A DNA stretch of 64,000 nucleotides from Flammeovirgaceae bacterium UBA7330 (lineage in GTDB: Bacteria; Bacteroidota; Bacteroidia; Cytophagales; Cyclobacteriaceae): positions 434,001 through 498,000 of the forward strand of contig DKPQ01000017.1 of NCBI GenBank assembly GCA_002471275.1. Reading direction: 5' to 3'. Below, one piece after another: positions 15,170-24,513 of this stretch. The position numbers and the translations under genes were made by a program. How positions within the stretch are numbered: position 1 is the stretch's first letter; each line of letters opens with the position of its first letter. The notes under the pieces were generated by a model. The model was not told the DNA's origin and did not search any database. It saw only the letters and a program-made list of their open reading frames with translations.

Positions 15170-16577
15170 TTAAGAATCCTGCCACAAGGTAGAAGAGGAT
15201 ACTGATGGTCCCTGATATCAGGGCATAGGGCAATTGTGTCCTTACATGGTCAATATGATCACTTCCTGAAGCTACCGAGGCAATGAGAGTGGTATCTGAA
15301 ATCGGGGAGCAATGGTCTCCGAAAACACCACCTCCTAAAACAGCAGCGGTCATCACATAGATGTTGATATCAAGTTCCAGGCTCACTGGAATGGCGATCG
15401 CCAACATGATTGCAAAAGTGCCCCATGAGGTACCGGTTGAAAAGGCAATGGCACAACTTGTGATAAAAATGATGGCCGGAATAAGCGGGGGATAGATCCA
15501 CTCTGCAGTCAGCGATGCCACATAGTTACCAGTGCCCAACTCATTGCATAAACTGCCTAATGCAAAGGCCATCACCATCAATAAGGCCATTTGTATCATT
15601 TCACCCATGCCTTTGAAGGATTCCTCGGTGAAGCTCTTAAGGTTGATCTTTCTTTTAAACCCATAAAGCAACCCTGCAAAAACCCAGGCCAACAAAACAG
15701 CTAGCAGTACCGCCATGGATCCGGAACCATTTCCAATAGCCGCCCAGACCTTTGAAGCCAGCAGGTCATTGGAAGCTGGGTCCCATCCCGTGTAAATAAG
15801 GAGGAATGGCATAGAAATGATCATGATCAGGATGGGTAAAATCATGTCCCAATAATTGCCAGACCCATCAGTTTCGATATCGTTTTTTGAAGTGGTGTTA
15901 GCAACACTTTCTTCAAATTGACGCATTGGGCCAATGTTTTTATTTCTTGATATCAGAAAAAACAAAAGGATCAAAGTGAGGATCGGGTAGAAATTGAATG
16001 GAATACTGTATATCAGGGTTTTCACAGGAGGAACGCCCTCAAAAGCCACCAACAATCCCATGATGTAGGCACCCCAGGCATTGATTGGGAATAAAATGCA
16101 GGAGGGTGCAGAGCTTGAGTCTGCGATATAGGCCAGCTTTTCCTTGGAAATCCCAAATCGGTCGAACAGCGGTCTGAAGACAGTACCAACTGTCAAAATT
16201 GATATGTTGGATTCTATAAAGATCAGGAAACCGGCAATCCCTGCAGTAGCCTGTAGCTTACGTCGGGGATCGGCGGACCCTTTTACCATCTGCTGGATCT
16301 TGATCACAAAGCCATTTACACCTCCGGAATAGCGGACCATTTGAATGAGTGCACCAATAATCAGGGTAAAAACGACGGTCCTTGTATTCCCGGCACTGGC
16401 AAAAACATTAATCATTGCATCTACGGAGCTGTATAACCCGATAAAGAATCCCTCCTCGATGATGATCCAACCGATAGCCAGACCAACAAATAGAGAAAAA
16501 AGTACCTGCCGGGTCCAGATGGCTAATGCGATGGCAACAATTGGCGAGATGACGGAAAGAAAGCCATATTCCATCAT
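15162..16577 (-). CDS. Na+/H+ antiporter, NhaC family
   Basis: A 471-residue inner-membrane protein with about 11-12 hydrophobic segments and NhaC/ion-transporter-superfamily signatures: VFTLIIGALIQMVRYSGGVNG, ADSSSAPSCILFPINAWGAY and the late TGTSWGTFAIMLAIAIPVSL and GGGVFGDHCSPISDTTLIAS. The last two form the conserved transport core of this family. It exchanges Na+ for protons, although some relatives carry organic acids. Its ATG overlaps the stop of the DUF4136 lipoprotein by 4 bases, indicating an operon. Confidence 0.9.
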   Translation of the reverse strand: MMEYGFLSVISPIVAIALAIWTRQVLFSLFVGLAIGWIIIEEGFFIGLYSSVDAMINVFASAGNTRTVVFTLIIGALIQMVRYSGGVNGFVIKIQQMVKGSADPRRKLQATAGIAGFLIFIESNISILTVGTVFRPLFDRFGISKEKLAYIADSSSAPSCILFPINAWGAYIMGLLVAFEGVPPVKTLIYSIPFNFYPILTLILLFFLISRNKNIGPMRQFEESVANTTSKNDIETDGSGNYWDMILPILIMIISMPFLLIYTGWDPASNDLLASKVWAAIGNGSGSMAVLLAVLLAWVFAGLLYGFKRKINLKSFTEESFKGMGEMIQMALLMVMAFALGSLCNELGTGNYVASLTAEWIYPPLIPAIIFITSCAIAFSTGTSWGTFAIMLAIAIPVSLELDINIYVMTAAVLGGGVFGDHCSPISDTTLIASVASGSDHIDHVRTQLPYALISGTISILFYLVAGFLIT

Positions 16578-17116
16578 TCGATGATCAGGGATTTGTCTGG
16601 TTGCCCTGATCCTGCTTTATACGGATAGGTGTTGAAGATACTGGTCACAGCTTTTTGTATGATGTCGTCCATTTTTTTCTCTTTCCTGTAATTGTTCATG
16701 TCTACACTGGCATGCCAGATAGCTTTCTTGGTTTTCAAGTTAATGATTTCAATCAAAAGTGCAGACTCAAGGAATGTACGCACAGAGATGGTGCGATAAG
16801 GATACATTGGACCATATAGGCCGTAGTTATTGACATTGACGTCTGTCTCCTGTGTAGAAATAAGCTCATAGCGCACCACCAGATCAGGATCTTTTTGAGG
16901 TCTATAATCACGCCTTTTCATTTCCGCTATGATAGAGGATTCAATATGCTTGATGATCTCCTGACCTGTGGGTGAAATATCCGCATTGTTGATTTTCACA
17001 TTGGTGATCTGGTAAGTATTAAAACCGGCGTATGGGGCACTTTCATTCAGAAAATGAATGACTTTCGGGCTACATCCGAAGAAGAAAACCAGAATTAAAA
17101 TGAATACTCGTTCCAT
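16574..17116 (-). CDS. DUF4136 domain lipoprotein
   Basis: A 180-residue lipoprotein; the signal peptide ends in FFFGC with the lipid-attached cysteine at C15. The mature protein follows the DUF4136 pattern, with FNTYQITNVKIN early, an I..IESSIIAEMKRRDY helix, DLVVRYELIS, and the late KKAIWHASVDMN strand with DDIIQKAVTSIFNTYP. Its function is unknown. It is translationally coupled to the downstream NhaC antiporter (ATGA overlap) and divergent from the leucine-catabolism operon. Confidence 0.85.
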   Translation of the reverse strand: MERVFILILVFFFGCSPKVIHFLNESAPYAGFNTYQITNVKINNADISPTGQEIIKHIESSIIAEMKRRDYRPQKDPDLVVRYELISTQETDVNVNNYGLYGPMYPYRTISVRTFLESALLIEIINLKTKKAIWHASVDMNNYRKEKKMDDIIQKAVTSIFNTYPYKAGSGQPDKSLIIE

Positions 17117-17265
17117 GTGCTTAATAACGTAGCTAAAATATAATATGGTGTGTATTCCTCAAACAAGCTATCCATTTAATGTAGCTTGTTATCAATAAAT
17201 ATTGCTACACCGCTATTTGAATCGTTAAACTATTCGTAAATTATAAACAGAATACATTTTTTTCT

Positions 17266-18861
17266 ATGTCAAATACGATTCATTCCAAGACAGAGGCCAA
17301 AAAGTCAACCGTTGAAAAACAGGCCAGTAACTATGCTAAGATTCTCGAAGAGTTTAAGCAAAGAATGGCATTTGTTCGGGATTCAAAACCTGATGCAAAA
17401 AAGGGCAGGGCCAAAAGATTGCCAGCCAGGGAAAGGGTCAATAAGTTACTCGATGATGGTACCTTTTTGGAATTGTCCACATTGGCTGCGTGGGACATCA
17501 AAAACAATGAGTTTCCTTCAGCCGGACTTATAACCGGCATCGGTAAAATCAGGGGCATCGATGCTGTGGTTATTGCCAATGACTCCAGCGTCAAAGGGGG
17601 GACCTATATCGCACAAAGTATTAAAAAGCACATTCGTGCCCTTGAGATTGCCATGCAAAATGAATTACCCTGCGTTTACCTGGTAGACTCAGGAGGTGTT
17701 TTTCTCCCGGATCAGTCAGAGGTATTTGCAGACCGGTTTCACTTTGGTCGGTTCTTTTACTATCAATCACGGCTTTCCGCTTTGAAAATCCCTCAAATAG
17801 CTGTGGTGATGGGTAGCTGTACAGCAGGAGGTGCTTATGTCCCTGCCATGAGTGATGAAGTGATCATGGTCAAGCAGCAGGGTACCGTTTTTATCGGTGG
17901 TCCACCTCTGGTAAAAGCGGCCACCGGAGAAGAAGTCAGTGCTGAAGAGCTTGGGGGTGCTGAAATGCATACCAAGATCAGCGGGGTAGCAGATCACCTG
18001 GCAGAAAATGACCTACATGCACTGGAGATCTGCAGGGACATCTTTGATCATTTGAAACAAAAGGATTATTCAGAAAGGGAAAAGGGTTTCAAACCCCCAC
18101 TTTATGACCCGAAAGAGATTTATGGGTTTATCCCTCCGGACCTTAGGATGCCTTATGACCTCAAGCAGGTTATTGCACGAATTGTTGATGAGAGTAAATT
18201 TCAGGAATTTAAAGCGCGTTATGGCAAAACGCTACTCACGGGCTTTGCAAAGATCAAAGGCATATCCGTGGGCATTGTCGCCAACAATGGGATTCTCTTT
18301 TCTGAATCAGCATTAAAAGGTGCCCATTTCGTCACCTTGTGTGTCTCCAGAAAGATCCCGATCATCTTTTTGCAAAATATCACCGGTTTCATGGTGGGGA
18401 AAAGATACGAGCAGGGCGGTTTGGCAAAAGACGGAGCCAAAATGATCCATGCGGTGGCCAACGCCCAGGTTCCCAAAATCACTGTTGTTGTTGGTGGTTC
18501 ATTCGGTGCTGGCAACTATGCTATGGCTGGTCGGGCCTATGATCCCAATTTTCTTTTCTTGTGGCCCAATGCCAAGACTTCTGTGATGGGTGGTCAGCAA
18601 GCTGCCAATGTATTACTTACCATCAAAGAGGATCAGCTGGCAAGAAATGGGAAGAAGCCAAATCAAAAGGAACTCAAAAAGCTGGAGGATGATATCCTTC
18701 AGAAGTATGAAGCAGAAGGTAGCGCTTATTTCAGCACCGCCCGAATATGGGATGATGGCATCATTGATCCTGCAGAGACGAGGGAGGTATTGGCCCGGTC
18801 ATTGGAAATTTCCCTGCATAAACCAATTCCTGAGACAGTATTTGGCGTTTTTAGAATGTGA
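17266..18861 (+). CDS. Acyl-CoA carboxylase carboxyltransferase (beta) subunit, methylcrotonyl-CoA type
   Basis: This subunit transfers carboxybiotin CO2 to 3-methylcrotonyl-CoA in leucine breakdown. The 531 residues match MCC beta. Two crotonase-like halves are visible: VDSGGVFLPDQSEVFADRFH, VVMGSCTAGGAYVPAMSDE and the oxyanion loop GTVFIGGPPLVKAATGEEVS in the first, and LQNITGFMVGKRYE with GGSFGAGNYAMAGRAYDPNF in the second. These favour MCC over propionyl-CoA carboxylase; geranyl-CoA carboxylase is a less likely alternative. The gene opens a tight operon (gap 3 bp to the next gene). The biotin-carrying alpha subunit is not in this window. Confidence 0.92.
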   Translation: MSNTIHSKTEAKKSTVEKQASNYAKILEEFKQRMAFVRDSKPDAKKGRAKRLPARERVNKLLDDGTFLELSTLAAWDIKNNEFPSAGLITGIGKIRGIDAVVIANDSSVKGGTYIAQSIKKHIRALEIAMQNELPCVYLVDSGGVFLPDQSEVFADRFHFGRFFYYQSRLSALKIPQIAVVMGSCTAGGAYVPAMSDEVIMVKQQGTVFIGGPPLVKAATGEEVSAEELGGAEMHTKISGVADHLAENDLHALEICRDIFDHLKQKDYSEREKGFKPPLYDPKEIYGFIPPDLRMPYDLKQVIARIVDESKFQEFKARYGKTLLTGFAKIKGISVGIVANNGILFSESALKGAHFVTLCVSRKIPIIFLQNITGFMVGKRYEQGGLAKDGAKMIHAVANAQVPKITVVVGGSFGAGNYAMAGRAYDPNFLFLWPNAKTSVMGGQQAANVLLTIKEDQLARNGKKPNQKELKKLEDDILQKYEAEGSAYFSTARIWDDGIIDPAETREVLARSLEISLHKPIPETVFGVFRM

Positions 18862-18864
18862 GTA

Positions 18865-19647
18865 ATGGGAGAGTCAGTAATCATAGAAAAGAAAGAAGGG
18901 GTGGCCACTATATGGCTCAATCGTGAGCAGGTTCGCAATGCCTTCAACGAGGAGATGATCGCTGATCTTCAGAAAGCGCTTGAAAAGCTTGATCAGGATC
19001 CTACCCTTCGGCTTTTGATCTTGCGGGGGAAGGGTCCGGTGTTTTGTGCTGGCGCAGACCTCAACTGGATGCGAAAAGCCGTAGACTATTCGTATAATCA
19101 AAATATGGAAGAGAGTCTGACGCTTGCCAAAATGCTCAATACCCTGTACGCGTTTCCCAAACCAACAATAGCTCTTGTTCACGGTGCAGCAATAGGGGGT
19201 GGGATTGGGTTGATTTCCTGCTGCGACTTTGTGTTCTCACTCAACGATACCAAATTTTCCTTTAGTGAGGTGAAGCTGGGGCTTGTACCTGCAGTGATTT
19301 CTCCATATGCTATCAAGCGTATTGGCGAGCGACATGCAAAACAGCTGATGCTCACGGGAAAACTATTTGGGGAAGATGAAGCCCGGGATGTTGGGTTAGT
19401 GGACTTTTTTGGGGGTGAGGTAGAAGTACAGGCACAGGTCAGCTCAGTGATCTCACTTATCAGAGATGCAGGACCTGAAGCGGTTTCAAAATGCAAAAGG
19501 CTTGTCTCCAACGTGGTAAACCAATGGACCATGGAGGAAGCCATTGAGAAGACTTCCGGGCTAATCGCAGAGATTAGGAGTGCTGATGAAGCCCAGGAAG
19601 GTATGCGTGCTTTTTTAGCTAAGAAGAAACCTAATTGGAAAGGTTGA
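18865..19647 (+). CDS. Enoyl-CoA hydratase/isomerase family, probable methylglutaconyl-CoA hydratase
   Basis: A 260-residue crotonase-fold enzyme. The two oxyanion-hole segments are visible: FCAGADLNWM and VHGAAIGGGIGLISCCDFVF. The FSFSEVKLGLVPAVISPYAI segment contains the glutamate expected for hydratases. Its place directly after the MCC beta gene argues for hydration of 3-methylglutaconyl-CoA to HMG-CoA (LiuC-type). It could act on other enoyl-CoAs. Only 1 bp separates it from the next gene. Confidence 0.88.
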   Translation: MGESVIIEKKEGVATIWLNREQVRNAFNEEMIADLQKALEKLDQDPTLRLLILRGKGPVFCAGADLNWMRKAVDYSYNQNMEESLTLAKMLNTLYAFPKPTIALVHGAAIGGGIGLISCCDFVFSLNDTKFSFSEVKLGLVPAVISPYAIKRIGERHAKQLMLTGKLFGEDEARDVGLVDFFGGEVEVQAQVSSVISLIRDAGPEAVSKCKRLVSNVVNQWTMEEAIEKTSGLIAEIRSADEAQEGMRAFLAKKKPNWKG

Positions 19648-19648
19648 G

Positions 19649-21442
19649 ATGAAAAAAGTAAGAATTGGCAACAGCAGTGGCTTTTGGGGTGACGAACCTA
19701 TGGCCATGGAGCGACAGGTTCGCATGGGACGTTTGGATTACCTTAGCGCAGACTATCTCGCTGAGGTTTCGATGAGTATTCTGGCCAAACAACAAGCCAG
19801 GGACGAACAACTTGGGTATGTTACTGATTTTGTTGAGCATGTTCAACTCTCACTGGAAGCGTTGAAGACACATTTCCCTAAGATTGTCACCAATGCAGGA
19901 GGAAACAATCCGATAGCTTGCGCGAAGGCTCTTCAGGCCCTGCTATCCGAAGCCGGGTTTAAGAAGAAGGTGATTGCGGTGACCGGAGACAATATCATCA
20001 CCAAAGTACCCGAACTCAGGCAGGTTGGAAACACCTTTAGTAACCTCGAGACGGGTGAGGGGTTTGAAGAGATGTCTGGCAGGTTGCGCACAGCCAATGC
20101 GTATACCAGTTCGGAAGGCATTGTAAAAGCACTTGAAATGGGGGCTGATATCGTGATTTGTGGCAGGGCTTCTGATAGTGCTTTGGCGATTGGCCCTATT
20201 AAACATGAGATGGGGTGGTCTTCGGATCAATGGGATTTAATGGCTTCAGCCATGGTGGCGGGTCATCTCATTGAGTGTGGGACACAGGTTACCGGTGGAA
20301 ATTATACAGACTGGAAAGACATAAAAGGCTGGCATCACATGGGGTATCCGATCGTGGAATTCTTTGAGGATGGCTATTTTATCGTAACCAAAGCTCCGGG
20401 GACAAGCGGTGTGGTCAACGAGTGGACGGTGAAGGAGCAGTTGGTTTATGAGATTGCGGACCCTGAAAACTATATGGGGCCTGATGTGATTGCAGATCTT
20501 ACCACCCTGGAAGTTACCTGGATTTCAATGGATCAGGTGATGGTAAAAGGAGTGAAGGGTAAGCCGGCCCCGGATACCTGGAAAGTCTCCATGGCATATC
20601 ATGATGGTTATAGGGCCACTGGTCATGTAGTGGTTGGGGGAGCTGAAGCGCACCTAAAAGCTGAAACCCTGAAAGAAATCTTGTGGAATCGACTACCTGA
20701 TTTTGATAAGACCAGGACGAGCTTCATAGGGTCAGATGCCCTCGGGCAGTCCCTGAAAAACCCAGATCCGAAGGAAATCCTTTTGCAGTTTACAGCCTTT
20801 GACCAGGCACAGGAAAAACTCAATCAATTTAGCAAAGAAGTCGCTGGACTCATTTTGTCCGGGCCACAGGGAGTTGCCGCATATGGCGGTCGTCCGAAAG
20901 TGCAGGAAGTAATGGCCTACTGGCCTACACTTGTGTTTAAAAAGGATCTTGAGCTTGGTCTGTGGGAAGTCGATGACAAAGGAAAAGCATCAAATGTATT
21001 GACATTTCATCCTGAAGCCATGAAAACAAGTACTGATTCCTCGCATCGCTCAAAAACCACTACAATTAGTCTAAGTGTTCAGGTACCAACGAATGGAGCA
21101 GAAGTCCCTCTGGACAACATTTGTTTGGCAAGATCAGGAGATAAAGGAAATAGTATCAACCTGGGAGTGATTGCCAGGTCGAGGCTGGCATATGAGTATA
21201 TCCATAAGTATTTGACACCGGACCTGTTGAAAAGATGGTTTTCTGATATCTGTGAGGGAGAAATAATGAGATATGAACTGGAGAATTTACTTGCACTGAA
21301 TTTTGTTTTACATGAGTCACTGGATGGAGGAGGAACGCGATCCGGGAGATTAGACCCACAGGGGAAAATGCTGGCCAGTGCATTTCTTCAAAAAAGGATG
21401 TTTGTTCCAAAATCAGTTATGGATAGTGTTTTAATTAAATAG
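19649..21442 (+). CDS. AtuA-like (DUF1446) acyclic terpene utilization family protein
   Basis: A 597-residue cytosolic protein with two parts. The large N-terminal DUF1446 domain includes RIGNSSGFWGDEPMAMERQV, VTNAGGNNPIACAKAL and VICGRASDSALAIGPIKHEM. A C-terminal AtuA-like domain begins near VPLDNICLARSGDKGNSINL. In Pseudomonas, AtuA belongs to citronellol/geraniol degradation, which uses a carboxylase and acyl-CoA chemistry parallel to leucine breakdown. The catalytic role is not established. Here it sits between the hydratase and acyl-CoA dehydrogenase genes of a leucine-type operon, so a branched-chain acyl-CoA function is likely. Confidence 0.88.
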   Translation: MKKVRIGNSSGFWGDEPMAMERQVRMGRLDYLSADYLAEVSMSILAKQQARDEQLGYVTDFVEHVQLSLEALKTHFPKIVTNAGGNNPIACAKALQALLSEAGFKKKVIAVTGDNIITKVPELRQVGNTFSNLETGEGFEEMSGRLRTANAYTSSEGIVKALEMGADIVICGRASDSALAIGPIKHEMGWSSDQWDLMASAMVAGHLIECGTQVTGGNYTDWKDIKGWHHMGYPIVEFFEDGYFIVTKAPGTSGVVNEWTVKEQLVYEIADPENYMGPDVIADLTTLEVTWISMDQVMVKGVKGKPAPDTWKVSMAYHDGYRATGHVVVGGAEAHLKAETLKEILWNRLPDFDKTRTSFIGSDALGQSLKNPDPKEILLQFTAFDQAQEKLNQFSKEVAGLILSGPQGVAAYGGRPKVQEVMAYWPTLVFKKDLELGLWEVDDKGKASNVLTFHPEAMKTSTDSSHRSKTTTISLSVQVPTNGAEVPLDNICLARSGDKGNSINLGVIARSRLAYEYIHKYLTPDLLKRWFSDICEGEIMRYELENLLALNFVLHESLDGGGTRSGRLDPQGKMLASAFLQKRMFVPKSVMDSVLIK

Positions 21443-21446
21443 CAGC

Positions 21447-22604
21447 GTGCCAATGGATATATTTTGCAACCAGGACCATGATCTGATCAGAAGCTCGGTA
21501 AGAGATTTTGCCGAACAGGTCATCAAACCTCAGGCCAGAAAGCTCGACCGGGAGGAGCTGTTTTCTGTAGAGCTCACCAGACAGATGGGAGACCTTGGGA
21601 TATTTGGTATGATCGTGCCGACAAGATATGGTGGTCATGGAATGGACATTCTTTCATACATCATTGCAGTAGAGGAGATAGCCAGAATAGATGGATCTCA
21701 AGCCGCTACAGTGGCTGCCCATAATAGTCTGGGAATTGGACCTATTTATAAATTTGGCACCAAAGAGCAAAAACAGAAGTATCTTCCTGATTTGTGCTCT
21801 GGCAAAAAGTTATGGGCGTTTGGTCTCACTGAGGCTGAAGCTGGCTCTGATAGCAGGGGCAGTCAGACATTTGGAAAGCTGGTCAAAAACGACTGGGTGA
21901 TCAATGGATCAAAAATATTCATCACAAATGGGGACACTCCAATCACGGGAGGGGCTACCATCCAATTTATCAGCGACGTACATAAAGACGGCAGAAAAGA
22001 GATTTCTGTAATTCTCATGGATAAAGAGACTCCCGGGTTTACCACGCAAACCATGCATGGCAAACTCATGTGGAGGGCATCCAATACCTCGCAGCTCTTT
22101 TTCGATAATTGCCATGTACCACGGAAGAATATACTTGGGAAGCGGGGCCAGGGGTCTAAGATCATGTTGTCTACTTTGGATAGCGGTAGATTATCCATAG
22201 CAGCGATGGGCCTGGGCTGTGCTCAGGGGGCCTATGAATTGGCCCTGAAATATGCCCAGGAACGAAAACAATTTGGTAGGCAGATATCAAAATTCCAGGC
22301 CATCTCCTTCAAACTAGCTGATATGGCCATGAAAATTGAGTTGGCCAGGAACCTTCTCTACAAAGCCTGCTGGCTAAAGCAGAAAAAGAAACCTTTTGGT
22401 AAAGAAGCTGCCATGGCTAAATTGTATTGCTCAGAAATTGCTAAAGAGGTGGCAGATGAAGCTGTTCAGATCCATGGTGGTTACGGTTTGATGAGTGAAT
22501 ATGATGTTGAACGATTTTATCGAGATCAAAGGTTGCTCCAGATAGGAGAAGGTACCTCAGAAATACAACGACTTGTCATTTCGAGACACATTCTCGGCAA
22601 ATAG
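21447..22604 (+). CDS. Acyl-CoA dehydrogenase, probably isovaleryl/branched-chain type
   Basis: A 385-residue FAD enzyme with the standard three-domain layout: an N-terminal helical domain, a beta domain with LWAFGLTEAEAGSDSRGSQT, and a C-terminal helical domain with RKQFGRQISKFQAISFKLAD and HGGYGLMSEYDVERFYRDQR...IGEGTSEIQRLVISR. It transfers electrons to ETF. The last gene of the 17266-22604 operon, it probably forms 3-methylcrotonyl-CoA or a related enoyl-CoA. The gap after the AtuA-like gene is 4 bp; ATG 21453 is an alternative start two codons in. Confidence 0.92.
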   Translation: MPMDIFCNQDHDLIRSSVRDFAEQVIKPQARKLDREELFSVELTRQMGDLGIFGMIVPTRYGGHGMDILSYIIAVEEIARIDGSQAATVAAHNSLGIGPIYKFGTKEQKQKYLPDLCSGKKLWAFGLTEAEAGSDSRGSQTFGKLVKNDWVINGSKIFITNGDTPITGGATIQFISDVHKDGRKEISVILMDKETPGFTTQTMHGKLMWRASNTSQLFFDNCHVPRKNILGKRGQGSKIMLSTLDSGRLSIAAMGLGCAQGAYELALKYAQERKQFGRQISKFQAISFKLADMAMKIELARNLLYKACWLKQKKKPFGKEAAMAKLYCSEIAKEVADEAVQIHGGYGLMSEYDVERFYRDQRLLQIGEGTSEIQRLVISRHILGK

Positions 22605-22672
22605 GTGACCTACCCGAATATCTAACGGGTTTGAGCCAAAAATCTACATGCTACCTGTCAAACGCTACGCAA

Positions 22673-23578
22673 TCACAGCAGTAGATCTTTTACATCAGAA
22701 TTCTTGAAAGGTTCCCAATACTCATCAATCAAAGCCGAATCTTTCACGATGATTCCGGACTCGATCCTGATACTTGGAACATAACCAAAATGGTACCATT
22801 GATTCTCATCAATCTGGTATTTAAAATCCAGGGATTTGCCTATTTGACCAGTATTTTCCGGGTAGATCAGGTGAATTTCTTCAGTATACTCTTCTCCATA
22901 GGTATAAGTGCCCGATCCAGCTGCATAGACTTCATCACCATGACGGTCATATTTTATCCAGGTAAAATGTGTTGGAGTGAGTAACTTGAGCGATCCAATG
23001 AAATCAGGGTATTCAATATATGGTTCTCCTAAATTTTCTTTGTAAGATTTGAGCTGCCAGGTGCCTACCAACTCCGTATTCTTATTTACCGGGGCTTTTG
23101 TTCTCTCCCAGATCTCCTCAATTTTCACAGTGTCACGTGCAGTGATATCACCGGATTCAATATCTGTAGTTTCTGTTACAAAATAACCGGTATGTAGCCA
23201 TTGTCCATCTTTAAACTCCACGTCAAAGGGGATTGGCTGCCCAATCAAACTTTCTATAGGGGGATAAAAGAAGGCAATGTATTCAGTATATTGATCACCA
23301 CTGAACTCAAATGTGCCACCACCCATTCCTATCAATCTTTCATTTTTCTTGTCAAAGTTGAGCCAGACAAAAGAATTAGGGGTGATATGTTTTTGATATA
23401 TGATGGAATCACCATGTGATTTCCATTGATTATCTACATCATAGTCATAGTATTTGATCAAATTCCATGACCCTTCCACAGTTTCTGCTTCTTTCTCTTT
23501 GGTAGTTTTTTTATCTGAGCAAGCAGAGAAAATTATGGAAATAATAAGTAGGAAAAAGGGTATTCTTAACGGAGGCAT
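22673..23578 (-). CDS. Lipoprotein with two tandem copies of a lipocalin-like domain
   Basis: A 301-residue lipoprotein; the lipobox ends at C20 (IIFSAC). The mature part is an internal duplication. The first copy (about residues 36-150) contains GSWNLIKYY, ITPNSFVWLNFDKKNERLIG, GGGTFEFSGDQYTEYIAFFY and GQWLHTGYFV. The second (about 168-285) contains GTWQLKSYK, LTPTHFTWIKYDRHGDEVYA, GSGTYTYGEEYTEEIHLIYP and NQWYHFGYVP. Such GxW...GTxxxxxxxYxE units resemble small beta-barrel (lipocalin/DUF4488-like) domains of Bacteroidota. No ligand can be inferred. Confidence 0.75.
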   Translation of the reverse strand: MPPLRIPFFLLIISIIFSACSDKKTTKEKEAETVEGSWNLIKYYDYDVDNQWKSHGDSIIYQKHITPNSFVWLNFDKKNERLIGMGGGTFEFSGDQYTEYIAFFYPPIESLIGQPIPFDVEFKDGQWLHTGYFVTETTDIESGDITARDTVKIEEIWERTKAPVNKNTELVGTWQLKSYKENLGEPYIEYPDFIGSLKLLTPTHFTWIKYDRHGDEVYAAGSGTYTYGEEYTEEIHLIYPENTGQIGKSLDFKYQIDENQWYHFGYVPSIRIESGIIVKDSALIDEYWEPFKNSDVKDLLL

Positions 23579-23730
23579 GAGTTCTAATGTTGTTACATTT
23601 AAAAGTTAGATAAAAAATGGTATTATTAAAAGCATTTGGGATATAATGTAGCAGGTTGCCGCTAAATCAGGGCAGATAGTTTATTAATTCTGAATATGAT
23701 TAACTTTAAACAAATAATGAGAGAATAATT

Positions 23731-24510
23731 GTGTTGCTGCTTCTCATTTTACTTCGATTACTGCCTTTCGATGAGCAGACAGATGCGGGAGAAACTTACT
23801 TTACTGGAGTATACCAGGGTAAGGTGCTCTTCATACAGAATCCCTATGACCCTACAGTAGCCCAATTTTGTATTAAAGAACTGTATGTCAATGGGAGTAA
23901 AAAGACTTTTAATCCCAAACTCAGTGCTATTTCGCTGGATTTTGAAAAGGTAGAACTGTACGCTCCGGTGACCATCAAAATCATTCACAAGGATAGTTGC
24001 GATCCTATCATTCTGAATCCCGATGCCATTTTCTTCCATAGCACCTTCAACTTTAAAGAAATCATACTATCAGATTCATTGCTTTCCTGGAAAGCTGTAG
24101 GAGACAAGCCAGGAGCCAGGTACATAGTTGAACGCTATGAAAGTGGGATATGGGATGAGGTAGAAACCATTGAAGCCAAAGGCGTGTATGCAGGCACGGA
24201 GTATGAATATATCCCCAACCTGGAGGAGGGAGCCAACAAATATCGGATCAAGTACATTTTCCCGAACAATAAATATCTATACTCCAGGGAGATGGATTAC
24301 CATTATTATCCGGAGCCTGTCACCTTCAACCCCAAGCGGACCAATCACATGATCAAGTTCTCCAGAAGTACATCTTATAAAATCTATGATCCCGAAGATA
24401 AGATGGTACTGGAAGGAGTGGGCACCCAGGTGGATGTCAGGAGACTGTGGAAAGGAGAGTATATCATATATTTTGACGGTAAAGATCCCGGATCCTTTAT
24501 CAAGGAATAG
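23731..24510 (+). CDS. Secreted protein of unknown function with a fibronectin III-like segment
   Basis: A 259-residue protein starting at GTG with a short hydrophobic opening (LLLLILLRLLP) that looks like a compact signal peptide. A beta-rich N-terminal part (YFTGVYQGKVLFIQNPYDPT) is followed by a stretch at about 115-200 with the look of an FN3/Ig-like domain: LSWKAVGDKPGARYIVERYE, WDEVETIEAKG and NKYRIKYIFPNNKYLYSRE. I do not recognise a named family. The stop lies 4 bp before the end of the convergent transporter gene. Confidence 0.65.
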   Translation: MLLLLILLRLLPFDEQTDAGETYFTGVYQGKVLFIQNPYDPTVAQFCIKELYVNGSKKTFNPKLSAISLDFEKVELYAPVTIKIIHKDSCDPIILNPDAIFFHSTFNFKEIILSDSLLSWKAVGDKPGARYIVERYESGIWDEVETIEAKGVYAGTEYEYIPNLEEGANKYRIKYIFPNNKYLYSREMDYHYYPEPVTFNPKRTNHMIKFSRSTSYKIYDPEDKMVLEGVGTQVDVRRLWKGEYIIYFDGKDPGSFIKE

Positions 24511-24513
24511 TTT

